Positions 15,934-24,590 of a DNA stretch of 55,202 nt are shown one piece after another. Source of the DNA: Streptococcus ovuberis (GTDB lineage Bacteria; Bacillota; Bacilli; Lactobacillales; Streptococcaceae); NCBI RefSeq assembly GCF_012396585.1, contig NZ_JAAXPR010000015.1:1-55202 (forward strand), written 5' to 3'. The notes beneath the pieces are model-generated. The model was given only the letters and a program-made list of their open reading frames with translations. It was not told where the DNA came from and did not search any database. How positions within the stretch are numbered: position 1 is the first letter of the stretch; the number at the start of each line of letters is the position of its first letter. The translations under genes were made by a program, and so were the position numbers.

Positions 15934-17418
15934 ATGGCAAAATTTGAACAAGATGCCAAAGATTTGCTAAAAGCGGTCGGTGGCAAAGAAAACATTGCAG
16001 CGGTATCTCACTGTGCGACACGGATGCGTTTTGTGTTAAATGATGAGAGTATCGCAGACGTAGCGGCGATTGAAGCAATTCCTTCAGTAAAAGGAACGTT
16101 TACCAACGCAGGTCAGTTTCAGGCTATCATCGGAAATGATGTGGCGACATTCTACAATGACTTTGCAGCTGTTTCAGGTGTAGAGGGTGTTTCTAAGGAT
16201 CAGGTGAAATCTGCAGCAAGCAAGAACCAAAACAAACTCCAACAGGCGGTGGCCTTCTTGGCAGAAATCTTTACACCAATCATTCCAGCTATCATCGTGG
16301 GTGGTTTGATCCTTGGTTTCCGTAATATCTTAGAAGGTGTCGGTTTTGAATTTTTAGGTCAACAAGTGGTTGATGGCGTGAAACAATTCTGGCCAGATGG
16401 TTCGGCGAAGTACAATACCATTACGATGGTATCTCCATTCTGGAATGGTGTTAACCACTTCCTTTGGTTACCAGGTGAGGCGATTTTCCACTACCTACCT
16501 GTTGGGATCACTTGGTCTGTAACCCGTAAGTTGGGAACTAGCCAAATTCTCGGTATCGTTTTGGGGATCTGTTTGGTTTCCCCTCAGTTGCTCAACGCTT
16601 ATGCAGTAGGTGGCACATCAGCTGCTGAAATTGCTGAAAACTGGGTATGGAACTTCGGTGGTTTCACGGTGAATCGTATCGGTTACCAAGCGCAGGTTAT
16701 TCCAGCTCTCTTGTCTGGTCTGGCCTTGGCGCACTTGGAAATCTTCTGGCGCAAACGTATTCCAGAAGTCATTTCAATGATTTTTGTACCTTTCTTGTCT
16801 CTTCTGCCAGCTTTGATCTTGGCGCATACGGTGCTTGGGCCACTCGGTTGGACAATCGGTAAGGGGATTTCAACAGTCGTTTTAGCTGGTTTGACTGGCT
16901 CATTCCGTTGGTTGTTTGGTGCTATCTTTGGTACCCTTTACGCACCGCTAGTTATTACTGGTCTGCACCACATGTCAAACGCCATCGACACTCAATTGAT
17001 CGCAGATGCTGGTGGCACCATGCTTTGGCCAATGATCGCTCTTTCTAACATTGCTCAGGCTTCTTCAGTACTGGCGTACTACTTTATGAACCGTAAGAGT
17101 GAAAAAGAAGCACAACTATCTATGTCAGCAGCGATTTCTGCTTATCTTGGTGTTACTGAGCCAGCTCTCTTTGGGGTTAACCTCAAGTATGTATACCCAT
17201 TTGTGGCAGGAATCATCGGCTCTGGTGTAGCTGGCCTCTTGTCAACGACATTCGGTGTAACGGCTAATGCTATCGGTGTTGGTGGTTTACCAGGATTCCT
17301 TGCCATCCAAGGTCAATCAATGGGAATGTTTATCCTCTGTATGGCAGTTGCTATTGTTGTGCCAATTGCTTTGACCTTCACCTTCAAGAAAACAGGTACT
17401 TTTGCGAAAAAAGGTTAA
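15934..17418 (+). CDS. treB: PTS trehalose transporter subunit IIBC
   Basis: 494 residues. The EIIB domain (1-90) has the phosphorylated cysteine in AVSHCATRMRF. The EIIC domain with about ten membrane spans (from about 105) includes LHHMSNAIDTQLIADAGGT and the PALFGVNLKY motif. It imports trehalose as trehalose-6-phosphate. No EIIA domain is fused, so it must borrow one, probably the glucose-type EIIA. In-frame stops exclude an earlier start. A weak terminator-like hairpin separates it from treC, 200 bases on. Confidence 0.92.
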   Translation: MAKFEQDAKDLLKAVGGKENIAAVSHCATRMRFVLNDESIADVAAIEAIPSVKGTFTNAGQFQAIIGNDVATFYNDFAAVSGVEGVSKDQVKSAASKNQNKLQQAVAFLAEIFTPIIPAIIVGGLILGFRNILEGVGFEFLGQQVVDGVKQFWPDGSAKYNTITMVSPFWNGVNHFLWLPGEAIFHYLPVGITWSVTRKLGTSQILGIVLGICLVSPQLLNAYAVGGTSAAEIAENWVWNFGGFTVNRIGYQAQVIPALLSGLALAHLEIFWRKRIPEVISMIFVPFLSLLPALILAHTVLGPLGWTIGKGISTVVLAGLTGSFRWLFGAIFGTLYAPLVITGLHHMSNAIDTQLIADAGGTMLWPMIALSNIAQASSVLAYYFMNRKSEKEAQLSMSAAISAYLGVTEPALFGVNLKYVYPFVAGIIGSGVAGLLSTTFGVTANAIGVGGLPGFLAIQGQSMGMFILCMAVAIVVPIALTFTFKKTGTFAKKG

Positions 17419-17429
17419 AGGACTAACAG

Positions 17430-17470
17430 GTGGGGGCTGGGACGATTAAGTGTCCAGTCTCTCCTTTTTT
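17430..17470 (+). terminator. Possible weak terminator between treB and treC
   Basis: GGGCTGGGAC...GTCCAGTCT with wobbles, then CTCC and a run of seven T. Imperfect. It may attenuate rather than end transcription into treC. Confidence 0.4.
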
Positions 17471-17618
17471 TACGGCGCATTCTACCAAGAGAAGAAACAA
17501 TGAATGCCTTTAGTTGCAATTATCCGAGCTAGATCAGGTTGTTGGGGTGGTGTTAATAGAGAAGACCAGACTCAGCGAGTGTTTTAGCTAAAAGGAATAA
17601 ATAGAAATGGAGTAAGAA

Positions 17619-19244
17619 ATGGGAAACGAGAAGCACCGGAAGGTAGTCTATCAGATTTATCCCAAGTCCTTTAAGGACACAACAGGAAATGGTGTTGGGG
17701 ATTTACGAGGCATTATAGAAGGTCTTCCTTATTTAGCAGAACTTGGGATTGATATGATTTGGCTCAATCCGTTTTACCCAAGTCCACAAAAAGACAACGG
17801 TTATGATATTTCCGATTACGTTGCTATTGATCCAATGTTTGGAACTATGGCAGATTTTGAGGAGTTGGTTGCTGTAGCCCAATCGCACGGGATTGGTATC
17901 ATGTTGGACATGGTGCTTAATCATTGCTCGACAGAGCATGAATGGTTCCAAAAAGCCTTGGCTGGGGACCCCTATTACCAAGAGTTTTTTATCCTGAGGG
18001 ATGAACCGACGGATTGGGTATCTAAATTTGGAGGCAATGCTTGGGCACCTTTTGGAGAGACGGGCAAGTATTATCTCCACCTGTTTGACAAGACCCAAGC
18101 GGACCTCAACTGGCGTAATCCCAATGTGCGCCAAGCGCTTTATGATGTGGTTAATTTTTGGCGCGAAAAAGGGGTTGAGGGCTTCCGTTTTGATGTGATT
18201 AACTTGATCGGAAAAGACGCTGTTTTGGCGGATTGCCCGGAACATGACGGTAAGCCTGCTTACACCGATAGACCGATAACCCATGATTATTTAAGGGAAA
18301 TGGCAGAGCAGACTTATGGGCAAGATCCGGCACTGATGACGGTAGGAGAGATGAGTTTTACCACTATTGATCAGTGTATCCTCTATTCAAAACCTGAGCG
18401 CCAGGAGCTTGATATGGTCTTCAATTTCCACCACCTCAAGGTAGACTATGAAAATGGGCAGAAGTGGACCATCAAAGCGTTTGACTTTGAAGAGTTGAAG
18501 ACCCTGTTTCATACTTGGGGAGAGGAAATGAGTGACGGCGATGGTTGGAGTGCCCTGTTCTGGAACAATCATGACCAGCCTAGAGCTTTGAATCGCTTCG
18601 TTGATGTGGAGCATTTCCATGAAGAAGGAGCGACGATGTTAGCAGCCAGTATCCACCTTTCTCGAGGAACTCCTTATATTTATATGGGAGAGGAGATTGG
18701 GATGCTAGATCCTGATTTTGACAGCATGGCAGATTATGTTGATGTGGAGAGCTTGAACAATTATGACCTTTTGTTAGAGCAGGGGCATCTTCCAGAGCAA
18801 GCCTTCAAGATCATTCAGACCAAATCTCGGGATAATTCACGAACTCCCATGCAGTGGGATGCGACAGAAAATGCAGGCTTTAGCACGGGTAGACCTTGGT
18901 TGAAGCCTGGGAAATCCTACCCAAGGATTAATGTGGCAACGGCTAAATCAGACAATATTTTTAAGTTCTATCAGGAGTTGATTCGTCTACGTAAGGAGAT
19001 GCCTCTGATTGCAGAAGGAAGCTATCGAGCGGCTTATCAGGATCATCCAGAAGTCTATGCTTTTGAGCGTCACTACCAAGGGCAAACTTTGCTGGTGCTC
19101 AACAATTTCTATGGCAAGAAGGTTCAACTTGACTTGGGCGCTTTTGCAACTGGAGAAGTGCTTTTGTCTAATTACCCTGTGACAGAGTTGAACCAGACCG
19201 TTAACCTAGAACCTTATCAAACCTTAGCTATCTTAAAAGCTTAA
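17619..19244 (+). CDS. treC: Alpha,alpha-phosphotrehalase (GH13)
   Basis: 541 residues, the usual length. It splits trehalose-6-phosphate into glucose and glucose-6-phosphate. GH13 motifs are present: MLDMVLNHCS (region I), EGFRFDVINLIG with the nucleophile Asp (II), MTVGEMS with the acid Glu (III), and FWNNHDQPR (IV). The beginning VVYQIYPKSFKDTTGNGVGD is typical of the oligo-1,6-glucosidase/phosphotrehalase branch, and the place behind treB settles the name. GGAG lies nine bases before ATG 17619. A very strong terminator ends the unit. Confidence 0.93.
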   Translation: MGNEKHRKVVYQIYPKSFKDTTGNGVGDLRGIIEGLPYLAELGIDMIWLNPFYPSPQKDNGYDISDYVAIDPMFGTMADFEELVAVAQSHGIGIMLDMVLNHCSTEHEWFQKALAGDPYYQEFFILRDEPTDWVSKFGGNAWAPFGETGKYYLHLFDKTQADLNWRNPNVRQALYDVVNFWREKGVEGFRFDVINLIGKDAVLADCPEHDGKPAYTDRPITHDYLREMAEQTYGQDPALMTVGEMSFTTIDQCILYSKPERQELDMVFNFHHLKVDYENGQKWTIKAFDFEELKTLFHTWGEEMSDGDGWSALFWNNHDQPRALNRFVDVEHFHEEGATMLAASIHLSRGTPYIYMGEEIGMLDPDFDSMADYVDVESLNNYDLLLEQGHLPEQAFKIIQTKSRDNSRTPMQWDATENAGFSTGRPWLKPGKSYPRINVATAKSDNIFKFYQELIRLRKEMPLIAEGSYRAAYQDHPEVYAFERHYQGQTLLVLNNFYGKKVQLDLGAFATGEVLLSNYPVTELNQTVNLEPYQTLAILKA

Positions 19245-19248
19245 CTCA

Positions 19249-19294
19249 AAAGACCCCAACACCTTCAAACCAGAGAAAAGGTGTTGGGGTCTTT
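19249..19294 (+). terminator. Strong terminator after treC
   Basis: Perfect 17-bp stem, AAAGACCCCAACACCTT with AAGGTGTTGGGGTCTTT, 12-base loop. Confidence 0.9.
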
Positions 19295-19437
19295 GTTGTT
19301 ACCGTCATTTTCACATCAAAAAACGATTCACATGACTGTTGACTGAGGAGGGTTATCGATTTTCATCGGTCGCGTCCTAAAATTCTAGTCGATGTCCCAA
19401 AGGAGATTAATGATATGGCAAAAAAATGAAGGTTAGA

Positions 19438-20085
19438 CTAAACTTTTTTGACATACAATTTCTGTGCGATGGGAATAGTGAGTTGTAGGAGCTTGGTCTT
19501 AGTTGCTAGACTATAGGTTCCTGCATAGGCATCAATGGATAGGAGTTCTAAACAATCTCCGACCTTGATTTGGTGCTGCTCTAGGTAGAGCAGGAGTTGG
19601 TAATTATCTTGGACACGAACCAGTTGGTAGGAGCCGGGTTCCTTGATAGTATCAAGCGTCTGTTGATGGCTTTCGACAAGGAATTGTCCTTGAGCTGGAA
19701 TGGTTCCACCATGGGGGCAGGTCTTAGGGTAATCCAAGAGTTTTTCAAGACGCTCGATGAAAAGGGTAGATACGGTATGCTCTAGAATTTCTGCTTCCTC
19801 GTGGACCTGTTCGATGGTGTAACCCAGTTGTTCCAGTAGAAAAACTTCAATTAGACGGTGCTTTCGATACAGAGTAGCAACCAAAAATAATCCTGTCTCT
19901 GTCAGGAGATAGCCGCGTTGAGAATCCTTGTTAATCAGGTTTTCCGCGACCAATTTTTTGAGCATTTCCGTCACAGCGGGTGCAGAGACTTCCATGAGTT
20001 CTGCGATTTTCTTATTAGAAATTTTCTGGGAAGTCAGGCTTAATTCATAAAGGCATTTGAGATAATCTTCTTTATTAGGGGTCAT
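19438..20085 (-). CDS. DtxR-family metal-dependent repressor (MntR/ScaR type)
   Basis: 215 residues. The N-terminal winged helix begins MTPNKEDYLKCLYELSLTSQ and has its recognition helix at SAPAVTEMLKKL. The dimerisation and metal part includes HRLIEVFLLEQLGYT...EAEILEH and CPHGG. A C-terminal SH3-like (FeoA) domain runs from about 145. This is the streptococcal ScaR/SloR/MtsR group, which represses manganese or iron uptake when Mn2+ is sufficient. It diverges from the tro operon, whose start region carries an AGTTAA-N6-TTAACT palindrome suited to it. AAAGGAG precedes ATG 20085. Confidence 0.88.
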   Translation of the reverse strand: MTPNKEDYLKCLYELSLTSQKISNKKIAELMEVSAPAVTEMLKKLVAENLINKDSQRGYLLTETGLFLVATLYRKHRLIEVFLLEQLGYTIEQVHEEAEILEHTVSTLFIERLEKLLDYPKTCPHGGTIPAQGQFLVESHQQTLDTIKEPGSYQLVRVQDNYQLLLYLEQHQIKVGDCLELLSIDAYAGTYSLATKTKLLQLTIPIAQKLYVKKV

Positions 20086-20112
20086 GGCAAATTCTCCTTT
20101 GTCTATTATTTA

Positions 20113-20118
20113 ATTATA
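20113..20118 (-). promoter_or_regulatory. -10 box of the metal repressor gene
   Basis: Minus-strand TGCTATAAT, extended -10. Its -35 region overlaps the -35 of the divergent tro promoter. Confidence 0.6.
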
Positions 20119-20137
20119 GCAAATTTTTTAAAAATAC

Positions 20138-20166
20138 TTGACTAATAAGTTTTTTTAATTTATATT
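20138..20166 (+). promoter_or_regulatory. tro promoter
   Basis: TTGACT at 20138-20143, 17 bp, TATATT at 20161-20166. Confidence 0.75.
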
Positions 20167-20174
20167 ATTTATTG

Positions 20175-20192
20175 AGTTAACCAAGATTAACT
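20175..20192. promoter_or_regulatory. Putative metal-repressor operator
   Basis: AGTTAA-ccaaga-TTAACT, perfect 6-6-6 inverted repeat over the tro start point. It is similar in form to SloR-type recognition elements (ATTAA...TTAAT). Confidence 0.7.
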
Positions 20193-20222
20193 TTAAAAAT
20201 AATAACTATTAAGGAGATTGCT

Positions 20223-21155
20223 ATGTTGAAGAAATTAGCAGGAATTGTAGCATTACTGGCTTTGTCAGTTACCTTGTTTGCATGTGGGAAAGCCAGTGAG
20301 TCTAAGGGGACTTCTGGAGATAAGCCTACCGTAACGGTGACGACATCATTTTTACAGGATATGGTCAAGCAGTTGGCGGGAGATAAGGTCAATGTTGAAC
20401 TGATCATCCCGGCAGGTGAAGATCCCCATCTTTATACCGCCAAATCCAGCGATTTGGACAAACTCAAAAAAGCAGATTTGGTCCTCTACCACGGCTTACA
20501 CTTTGAAGGGAAAATGGTTGAGGCCTTGGAACAAACAGGGGTGGCTGTCACCAAGAATTTTGCCAAGGAAGACTTGAATACTATGGATGAGGACGGCGAG
20601 GTGATTACGGACCCCCATTTTTGGTTTAACATCAAGCTTTACCAACAAGCTGTTCAAGTAGCTTCTGAGGAGTTGCAAAAACTTTTACCAGATGAAGCAG
20701 ATACTATTAAGACGAACGAAACTGATTACTTAGCGCAATTGGATGAATTGGATGCTTGGAATAAGCAAGAGTTGTCTCAGGTTGCTAAGGAAAGCCGTTA
20801 TCTGATCACGCCTCATGATGCCTTTAATTATTTTGCGTCTAGCTATGACTTTGAGATTGCCGCACCACAAGGGGTCAGCACAGATTCAGAAGTTGCTAAT
20901 AGCGACATGATGAAGACAGTTGATTTGATTGTGAACCATAAGGTCAAGGCTATTTTTACAGAAAGTACTACCAATCCAGAGCGGATGGAAAAGCTAAAAG
21001 AAGCGGTTGAAGCCAAAGGTGGTAAAGTGGAGGTCGTAACGGGTGAAGGCAAAGAACTCTTCTCAGATTCGTTGGCCCCACTTGGAGAAGATGGTGACAA
21101 CTTTATTGATATGTACAAGCATAATGTATCGTTGATGGTGAAGTATTTGAAATAA
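20223..21155 (+). CDS. troA: Manganese/zinc-type ABC transporter binding lipoprotein
   Basis: 310 residues. The signal peptide ends in the lipobox LFAC (lipidated C21). Cluster A-I metal-binding residues line up as H69 (EDPHLYT), H132 (DPHFWFN), H198 (TPHDAFNYF) and an Asp near 292-296 (GDNFIDMY). It captures Mn2+ (or Zn2+/Fe2+) at the outer face and hands it to the permease. Three histidines plus an aspartate match the TroA type. It leads the four-gene operon troABCD behind AAGGAG. Mn is the most likely substrate from the MntR-type neighbour; this is inferred. Confidence 0.9.
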   Translation: MLKKLAGIVALLALSVTLFACGKASESKGTSGDKPTVTVTTSFLQDMVKQLAGDKVNVELIIPAGEDPHLYTAKSSDLDKLKKADLVLYHGLHFEGKMVEALEQTGVAVTKNFAKEDLNTMDEDGEVITDPHFWFNIKLYQQAVQVASEELQKLLPDEADTIKTNETDYLAQLDELDAWNKQELSQVAKESRYLITPHDAFNYFASSYDFEIAAPQGVSTDSEVANSDMMKTVDLIVNHKVKAIFTESTTNPERMEKLKEAVEAKGGKVEVVTGEGKELFSDSLAPLGEDGDNFIDMYKHNVSLMVKYLK

Positions 21156-21171
21156 ACGTAAAGGAGAGAAG

Positions 21172-21945
21172 ATGGAGACAACGGCGCTCGCAGTAAAAGA
21201 CTTAAGTGTGACTTATGGGGCGATTACTGCTCTGGACAATATTACATTAGAGATTCCTGTGGGTAGCCGTTGTGCCATTGTTGGTCCAAATGGTGCAGGG
21301 AAGTCGAGCCTTTTTAAGGCTGTTCTTGGGCTGGAAAATCGTCAAGGAAGTGTCTCTTTGCTAGGACAGGACCAACAGTTAGGCTCTTTGATAGAACAGT
21401 CAGTAGCCTACGTGCCACAAGCCAATGCCGTCAACTGGCAGTTTCCTGCGAGAGTCTATGACATTGTCATGATGGGACGCTTTGCAAAAATGAAGGGTTG
21501 GTTTAAAAAAACAACCCCTAAGGACAGGGAAGTGGTTGAAAAAAGTCTAGAGACGATGGCTTTATTGGACTTGCAAGAGCGTCAGATTGACCAACTTTCG
21601 GGTGGTCAGAGACAACGGGTTTTTATCGCTCGCGCCCTGGCTCAAGAGGCGGAGCTCTATTTAATGGACGAACCCTTGGCAGGTGTTGATGTTAAGACAG
21701 AGATGATCATCATGGATACTTTGAAGCAGTTCCAAAAACAAGGCAAAACGTCTATCGTCGTCCATCATGATTTGCATACGTTGGAAACTTATTTTGACTA
21801 TCTGGTCTGGATCAATAAGTTTGTTGTGGCAGCTGGACCTATGGGCGATGTGCTGACCCGAGAAAACTACCAAATGGCTTATCATACGGATCAACTAACG
21901 CCTTGGTTAGGTAGTAAGGAGGGGACAGATGTTGGAACTTCTTAA
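21172..21945 (+). CDS. troB: Manganese ABC transporter ATP-binding protein
   Basis: 257 residues. Walker A GPNGAGKSS (about 37-45), signature LSGGQRQRV, Walker B LYLMDEPLAGVD and the switch HHD are all intact. It powers the TroCD permease. ATG 21172 follows AAAGGAGAG 16 bases after troA, and the end overlaps troC by 17 bases, so translation is coupled. Confidence 0.92.
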   Translation: METTALAVKDLSVTYGAITALDNITLEIPVGSRCAIVGPNGAGKSSLFKAVLGLENRQGSVSLLGQDQQLGSLIEQSVAYVPQANAVNWQFPARVYDIVMMGRFAKMKGWFKKTTPKDREVVEKSLETMALLDLQERQIDQLSGGQRQRVFIARALAQEAELYLMDEPLAGVDVKTEMIIMDTLKQFQKQGKTSIVVHHDLHTLETYFDYLVWINKFVVAAGPMGDVLTRENYQMAYHTDQLTPWLGSKEGTDVGTS

Positions 21946-22786
21946 AGATTATAGTTTTTTGACGGTTGCTTTCGGGAGCTTTGTGCTGGCTGTAGCCTCT
22001 AGCCTAGTAGGTACTTTAACCGTTTTGACCAAGCAGAGTCTCATTGGGGACATGCTTGGCCATGCTGCCTATCCTGGGATTGTCTTTGCTTTCATGGTTT
22101 TTCAGACCAAGGCTCCGTTGATCTTGATGTTTGGAGCTATGGTTTCAGGGTATGTCTCCTACTACCTCGTCTACTGGTTAGCTAAGCATCGTAGGCAAAG
22201 TTTGACCAATAGCTTGGCCTTGGTTTCCTCTTCCTTCTTTGGTTTAGGGATGGTCCTTAAGCAATTTGTTCAGGGCAATGCTTATTTTGCCAACAGTGCG
22301 CAGGCTGGTTTGCAGACCTACTTGTTTGGTCAGGCGGCCTTTATCAAAAGGATGGATGTTTATCTCATTTTGGGAGTTTCGTTGCTTTGTCTGCTGGTTT
22401 ATGGCGTGTATTATCAGCGGCTATGCCTTTATCTCTTTGATCCTGTCTTTGCACAATTATCTGGGATCTCTTCGAAGCGTCTAGAGCATTTGACGCGATT
22501 GATGATGATTGCCTTGATAGCGGTTGGTCTTAAGGTGGTTGGTGCTGTGCTGATGAGCGCTTTTTTAATTGCTCCAGCCAGTATCGGCCTTCTTTGGGGG
22601 AGGACTTACCCGAGGGCTCTGTGGATTTCTGCTTCACTGGCGGGTGTTTCAGCCCTGGTGGGGAGTCTAGCAAGTTCTCTGATTCCTGGGTTGTCCACAG
22701 GGCCAAGCATTATTGTTAGTATGGCGCTCCTTGCCTTATTCAAGTGGCTCTTGGAGTTTTTGAAAGGGGGACGTGGGAATGCCTGA
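21929..22786 (+). CDS. troC: Manganese ABC transporter permease
   Basis: 285 residues with about eight membrane spans. ABC-3 family: SLVGTLTVLTKQSLIGDMLGHAAYPGI is the typical start and LMSAFLIAPASIGL the conserved loop facing the ATPase. It starts inside troB behind AAGGAGG and overlaps troD by eight bases. Confidence 0.9.
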   Translation: MLELLKDYSFLTVAFGSFVLAVASSLVGTLTVLTKQSLIGDMLGHAAYPGIVFAFMVFQTKAPLILMFGAMVSGYVSYYLVYWLAKHRRQSLTNSLALVSSSFFGLGMVLKQFVQGNAYFANSAQAGLQTYLFGQAAFIKRMDVYLILGVSLLCLLVYGVYYQRLCLYLFDPVFAQLSGISSKRLEHLTRLMMIALIAVGLKVVGAVLMSAFLIAPASIGLLWGRTYPRALWISASLAGVSALVGSLASSLIPGLSTGPSIIVSMALLALFKWLLEFLKGGRGNA

Positions 22787-23624
22787 AGTACTTGTTATTT
22801 TAATAGGAGTTGCGCTTTCAACCAGTCTTTTAGGGAATCTTTTGGTATTGAAAAATCAAGCCATGCTGGCGGATGCTTTGTCGCATTCGGTCTTACTGGG
22901 GATTGTTCTTGGATTTTTCGTGAGTCAGAGTTTGGATTCGCCACTTTTGGTTCTTGGTGCAGCGGTTTTTGGCATCTTGACAGTTATACTGATTGAGGCT
23001 ATTCAGTCTAAACGATTGGCACAGGACGCCGCAACTGGTTTGGTTTTTTCAACTTTTTTTGCTCTAGGGGTTCTTTTGATTACCTTGTTTGCGCGTAATG
23101 TCCATCTTGATTTGGATATGATTTTGATGGGAGAAGTGCTTTTTGCGCCTTTTTACAGAATGGAACTCTTTGGGATATCAGTCCCGATTGCCTTAGTCAA
23201 GACAATCCTAATGTTAGGGATCAACTTACTATTTGTTTTCTTTTTCTACAGTCGTTTGAAGATGCTGTTGTTCGACCCTAGTCAGGCACGCTTACAGGGG
23301 ATTAAAGTCGTTTTTTTACAGGTAGTGACTCTGGTTTTGGTGTCATTGACAACCGTCGTCTCTTTTGATGCCGTCGGTTCAATTGCTGTTATTGCTTTCA
23401 TGGTTGCTCCAGGAATGACTGCCTTGATTTGGGCTAAGCGGATGTCCCAGTTATTCCTGTTAAGTGGGGGAATTGCTACGCTGAATGCCAGTTTGGGCTA
23501 CGTGATCGCTTTAACGGGAGATTTGACAGTAGCTGGAAGCTGCGCAGTTGTGAGTTTGCTTGTTTTTATGGGGTCTCTCATAATGGCAAATATTCTCGGT
23601 CTCGGTAGTAATAAAAGAAGCTAG
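22779..23624 (+). CDS. troD: Manganese ABC transporter permease, second
   Basis: 281 residues, also ABC-3 family, with the same layout as troC (STSLLGNLLVLKNQAMLADA, IAVIAFMVAPGMTALIW). Two different permeases with one ATPase point to a heterodimeric membrane channel, as in tro/mnt systems. Most streptococcal psa/sca/mts operons have only one. I start at ATG 22779 behind AAGGGGG; a GTG two codons earlier is too close to that site. Confidence 0.88.
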   Translation: MPEVLVILIGVALSTSLLGNLLVLKNQAMLADALSHSVLLGIVLGFFVSQSLDSPLLVLGAAVFGILTVILIEAIQSKRLAQDAATGLVFSTFFALGVLLITLFARNVHLDLDMILMGEVLFAPFYRMELFGISVPIALVKTILMLGINLLFVFFFYSRLKMLLFDPSQARLQGIKVVFLQVVTLVLVSLTTVVSFDAVGSIAVIAFMVAPGMTALIWAKRMSQLFLLSGGIATLNASLGYVIALTGDLTVAGSCAVVSLLVFMGSLIMANILGLGSNKRS

Positions 23625-23642
23625 ATAGTTAGGGTGTTCGAT

Positions 23643-23670
23643 AATAGGAAAGGGCTTTCTATTTCTTTTG
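23643..23670 (+). terminator. Terminator after tro operon
   Basis: AATAG(G)AAAG with CTTTCTATT around GG, one bulge, then TCTTTT. Confidence 0.6.
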
Positions 23671-23696
23671 AAAAATAGTATAATAAGTTATATTAT
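23668..23696 (+). promoter_or_regulatory. Promoter of the Excalibur gene
   Basis: TTGAAA at 23668-23673, 17 bp, TATTAT at 23691-23696. It begins inside the T run of the preceding terminator. Confidence 0.6.
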
Positions 23697-23716
23697 ATTA
23701 AATCAAGGAGACTGAA

Positions 23717-24295
23717 ATGAAGCGACCTGGATTATTTAAAGATAAGAAAAATGTAGCTATTCTTATTTTATCTTTGACAACTCTTGGCGGACTAGGGGAT
23801 GGTGGCTTAAAAGGCGAATTAGATGCGGCAAAGGCTGATATTGAACAACTCACTCTTGTAAAAGACAGCTTGGCAGCTGAACTAGAGCATGTTGAAAAGG
23901 AAAGAGAAAGTTTAACATCTCAGGTAAGACAAGCACGGGCTGACTTGACAGCTTTTAAAGAGGAAAATGAGGCCTTTATTCAGTTAGGAAAGCTTGCCAA
24001 AGAAAAGGAGGAGGCAGAAGCAAAAGCCAGAGAAGAAGCTGAAGCCAAAATGAAAGCAGAGGCAGCTCAAGCTGAAGCAGTGAGGATAGAAGCAGAGAAA
24101 CAGGCTGCTAATCAGCAAGCCTCTGCGCCTACGGGACAGTTTGGCTTTGCTTCTACACCTGCAGCGCCAGTAGAGGGTGTCTACTATAAGAATTGCAGCA
24201 TGGCTAGGGCCGCAGGTGTCACTCCCTTATATTCGGGAGATCCTGGCTACGGAAGACATCTTGATCGAGACGGAGACGGAGTAGCTTGCGAATAA
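23717..24295 (+). CDS. Coiled-coil protein with C-terminal Excalibur calcium-binding domain
   Basis: 192 residues. A hydrophobic N-terminus (about 12-28) gives a signal peptide or anchor. A long charged coiled coil (about 34-135, rich in E, A and K) follows, then a short linker. The last 40 residues, YYKNCSMARAAGVTPLYSGD to DRDGDGVACE, are an Excalibur domain: the DxDxDG loop with two cysteines is intact. The domain is found on extracellular proteins, often with nucleases; here no enzyme domain is seen. Likely cell-surface, function unknown. AAGGAG lies before ATG 23717. Confidence 0.8.
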   Translation: MKRPGLFKDKKNVAILILSLTTLGGLGDGGLKGELDAAKADIEQLTLVKDSLAAELEHVEKERESLTSQVRQARADLTAFKEENEAFIQLGKLAKEKEEAEAKAREEAEAKMKAEAAQAEAVRIEAEKQAANQQASAPTGQFGFASTPAAPVEGVYYKNCSMARAAGVTPLYSGDPGYGRHLDRDGDGVACE

Positions 24296-24590
24296 TGGTG
24301 CGGTTTGGAACGTATCCTTTAACTAAAGAAGCTCCTGAAGAGCTAAAGGTTGCCATGTAATTGCCAGGATTCTGGTTTATGTTTATGGTCTTTATCTAAG
24401 AAGCACCTATAAAATAGCTCATTTTGGTTGAACGTTAGGGCAAGGTTTTCTGGTTAAGATCCGTTGCGAATGAAAAAGCATAGCGAAGGGGTGCAAGCTA
24501 GTGTCAGCGTTAGCACCTTCTTTTTACAAGCTTTTTCATCAGGCTTTTGTTAAAATAGAACTAATACGATTGATAGAAATGAGGAATTAT

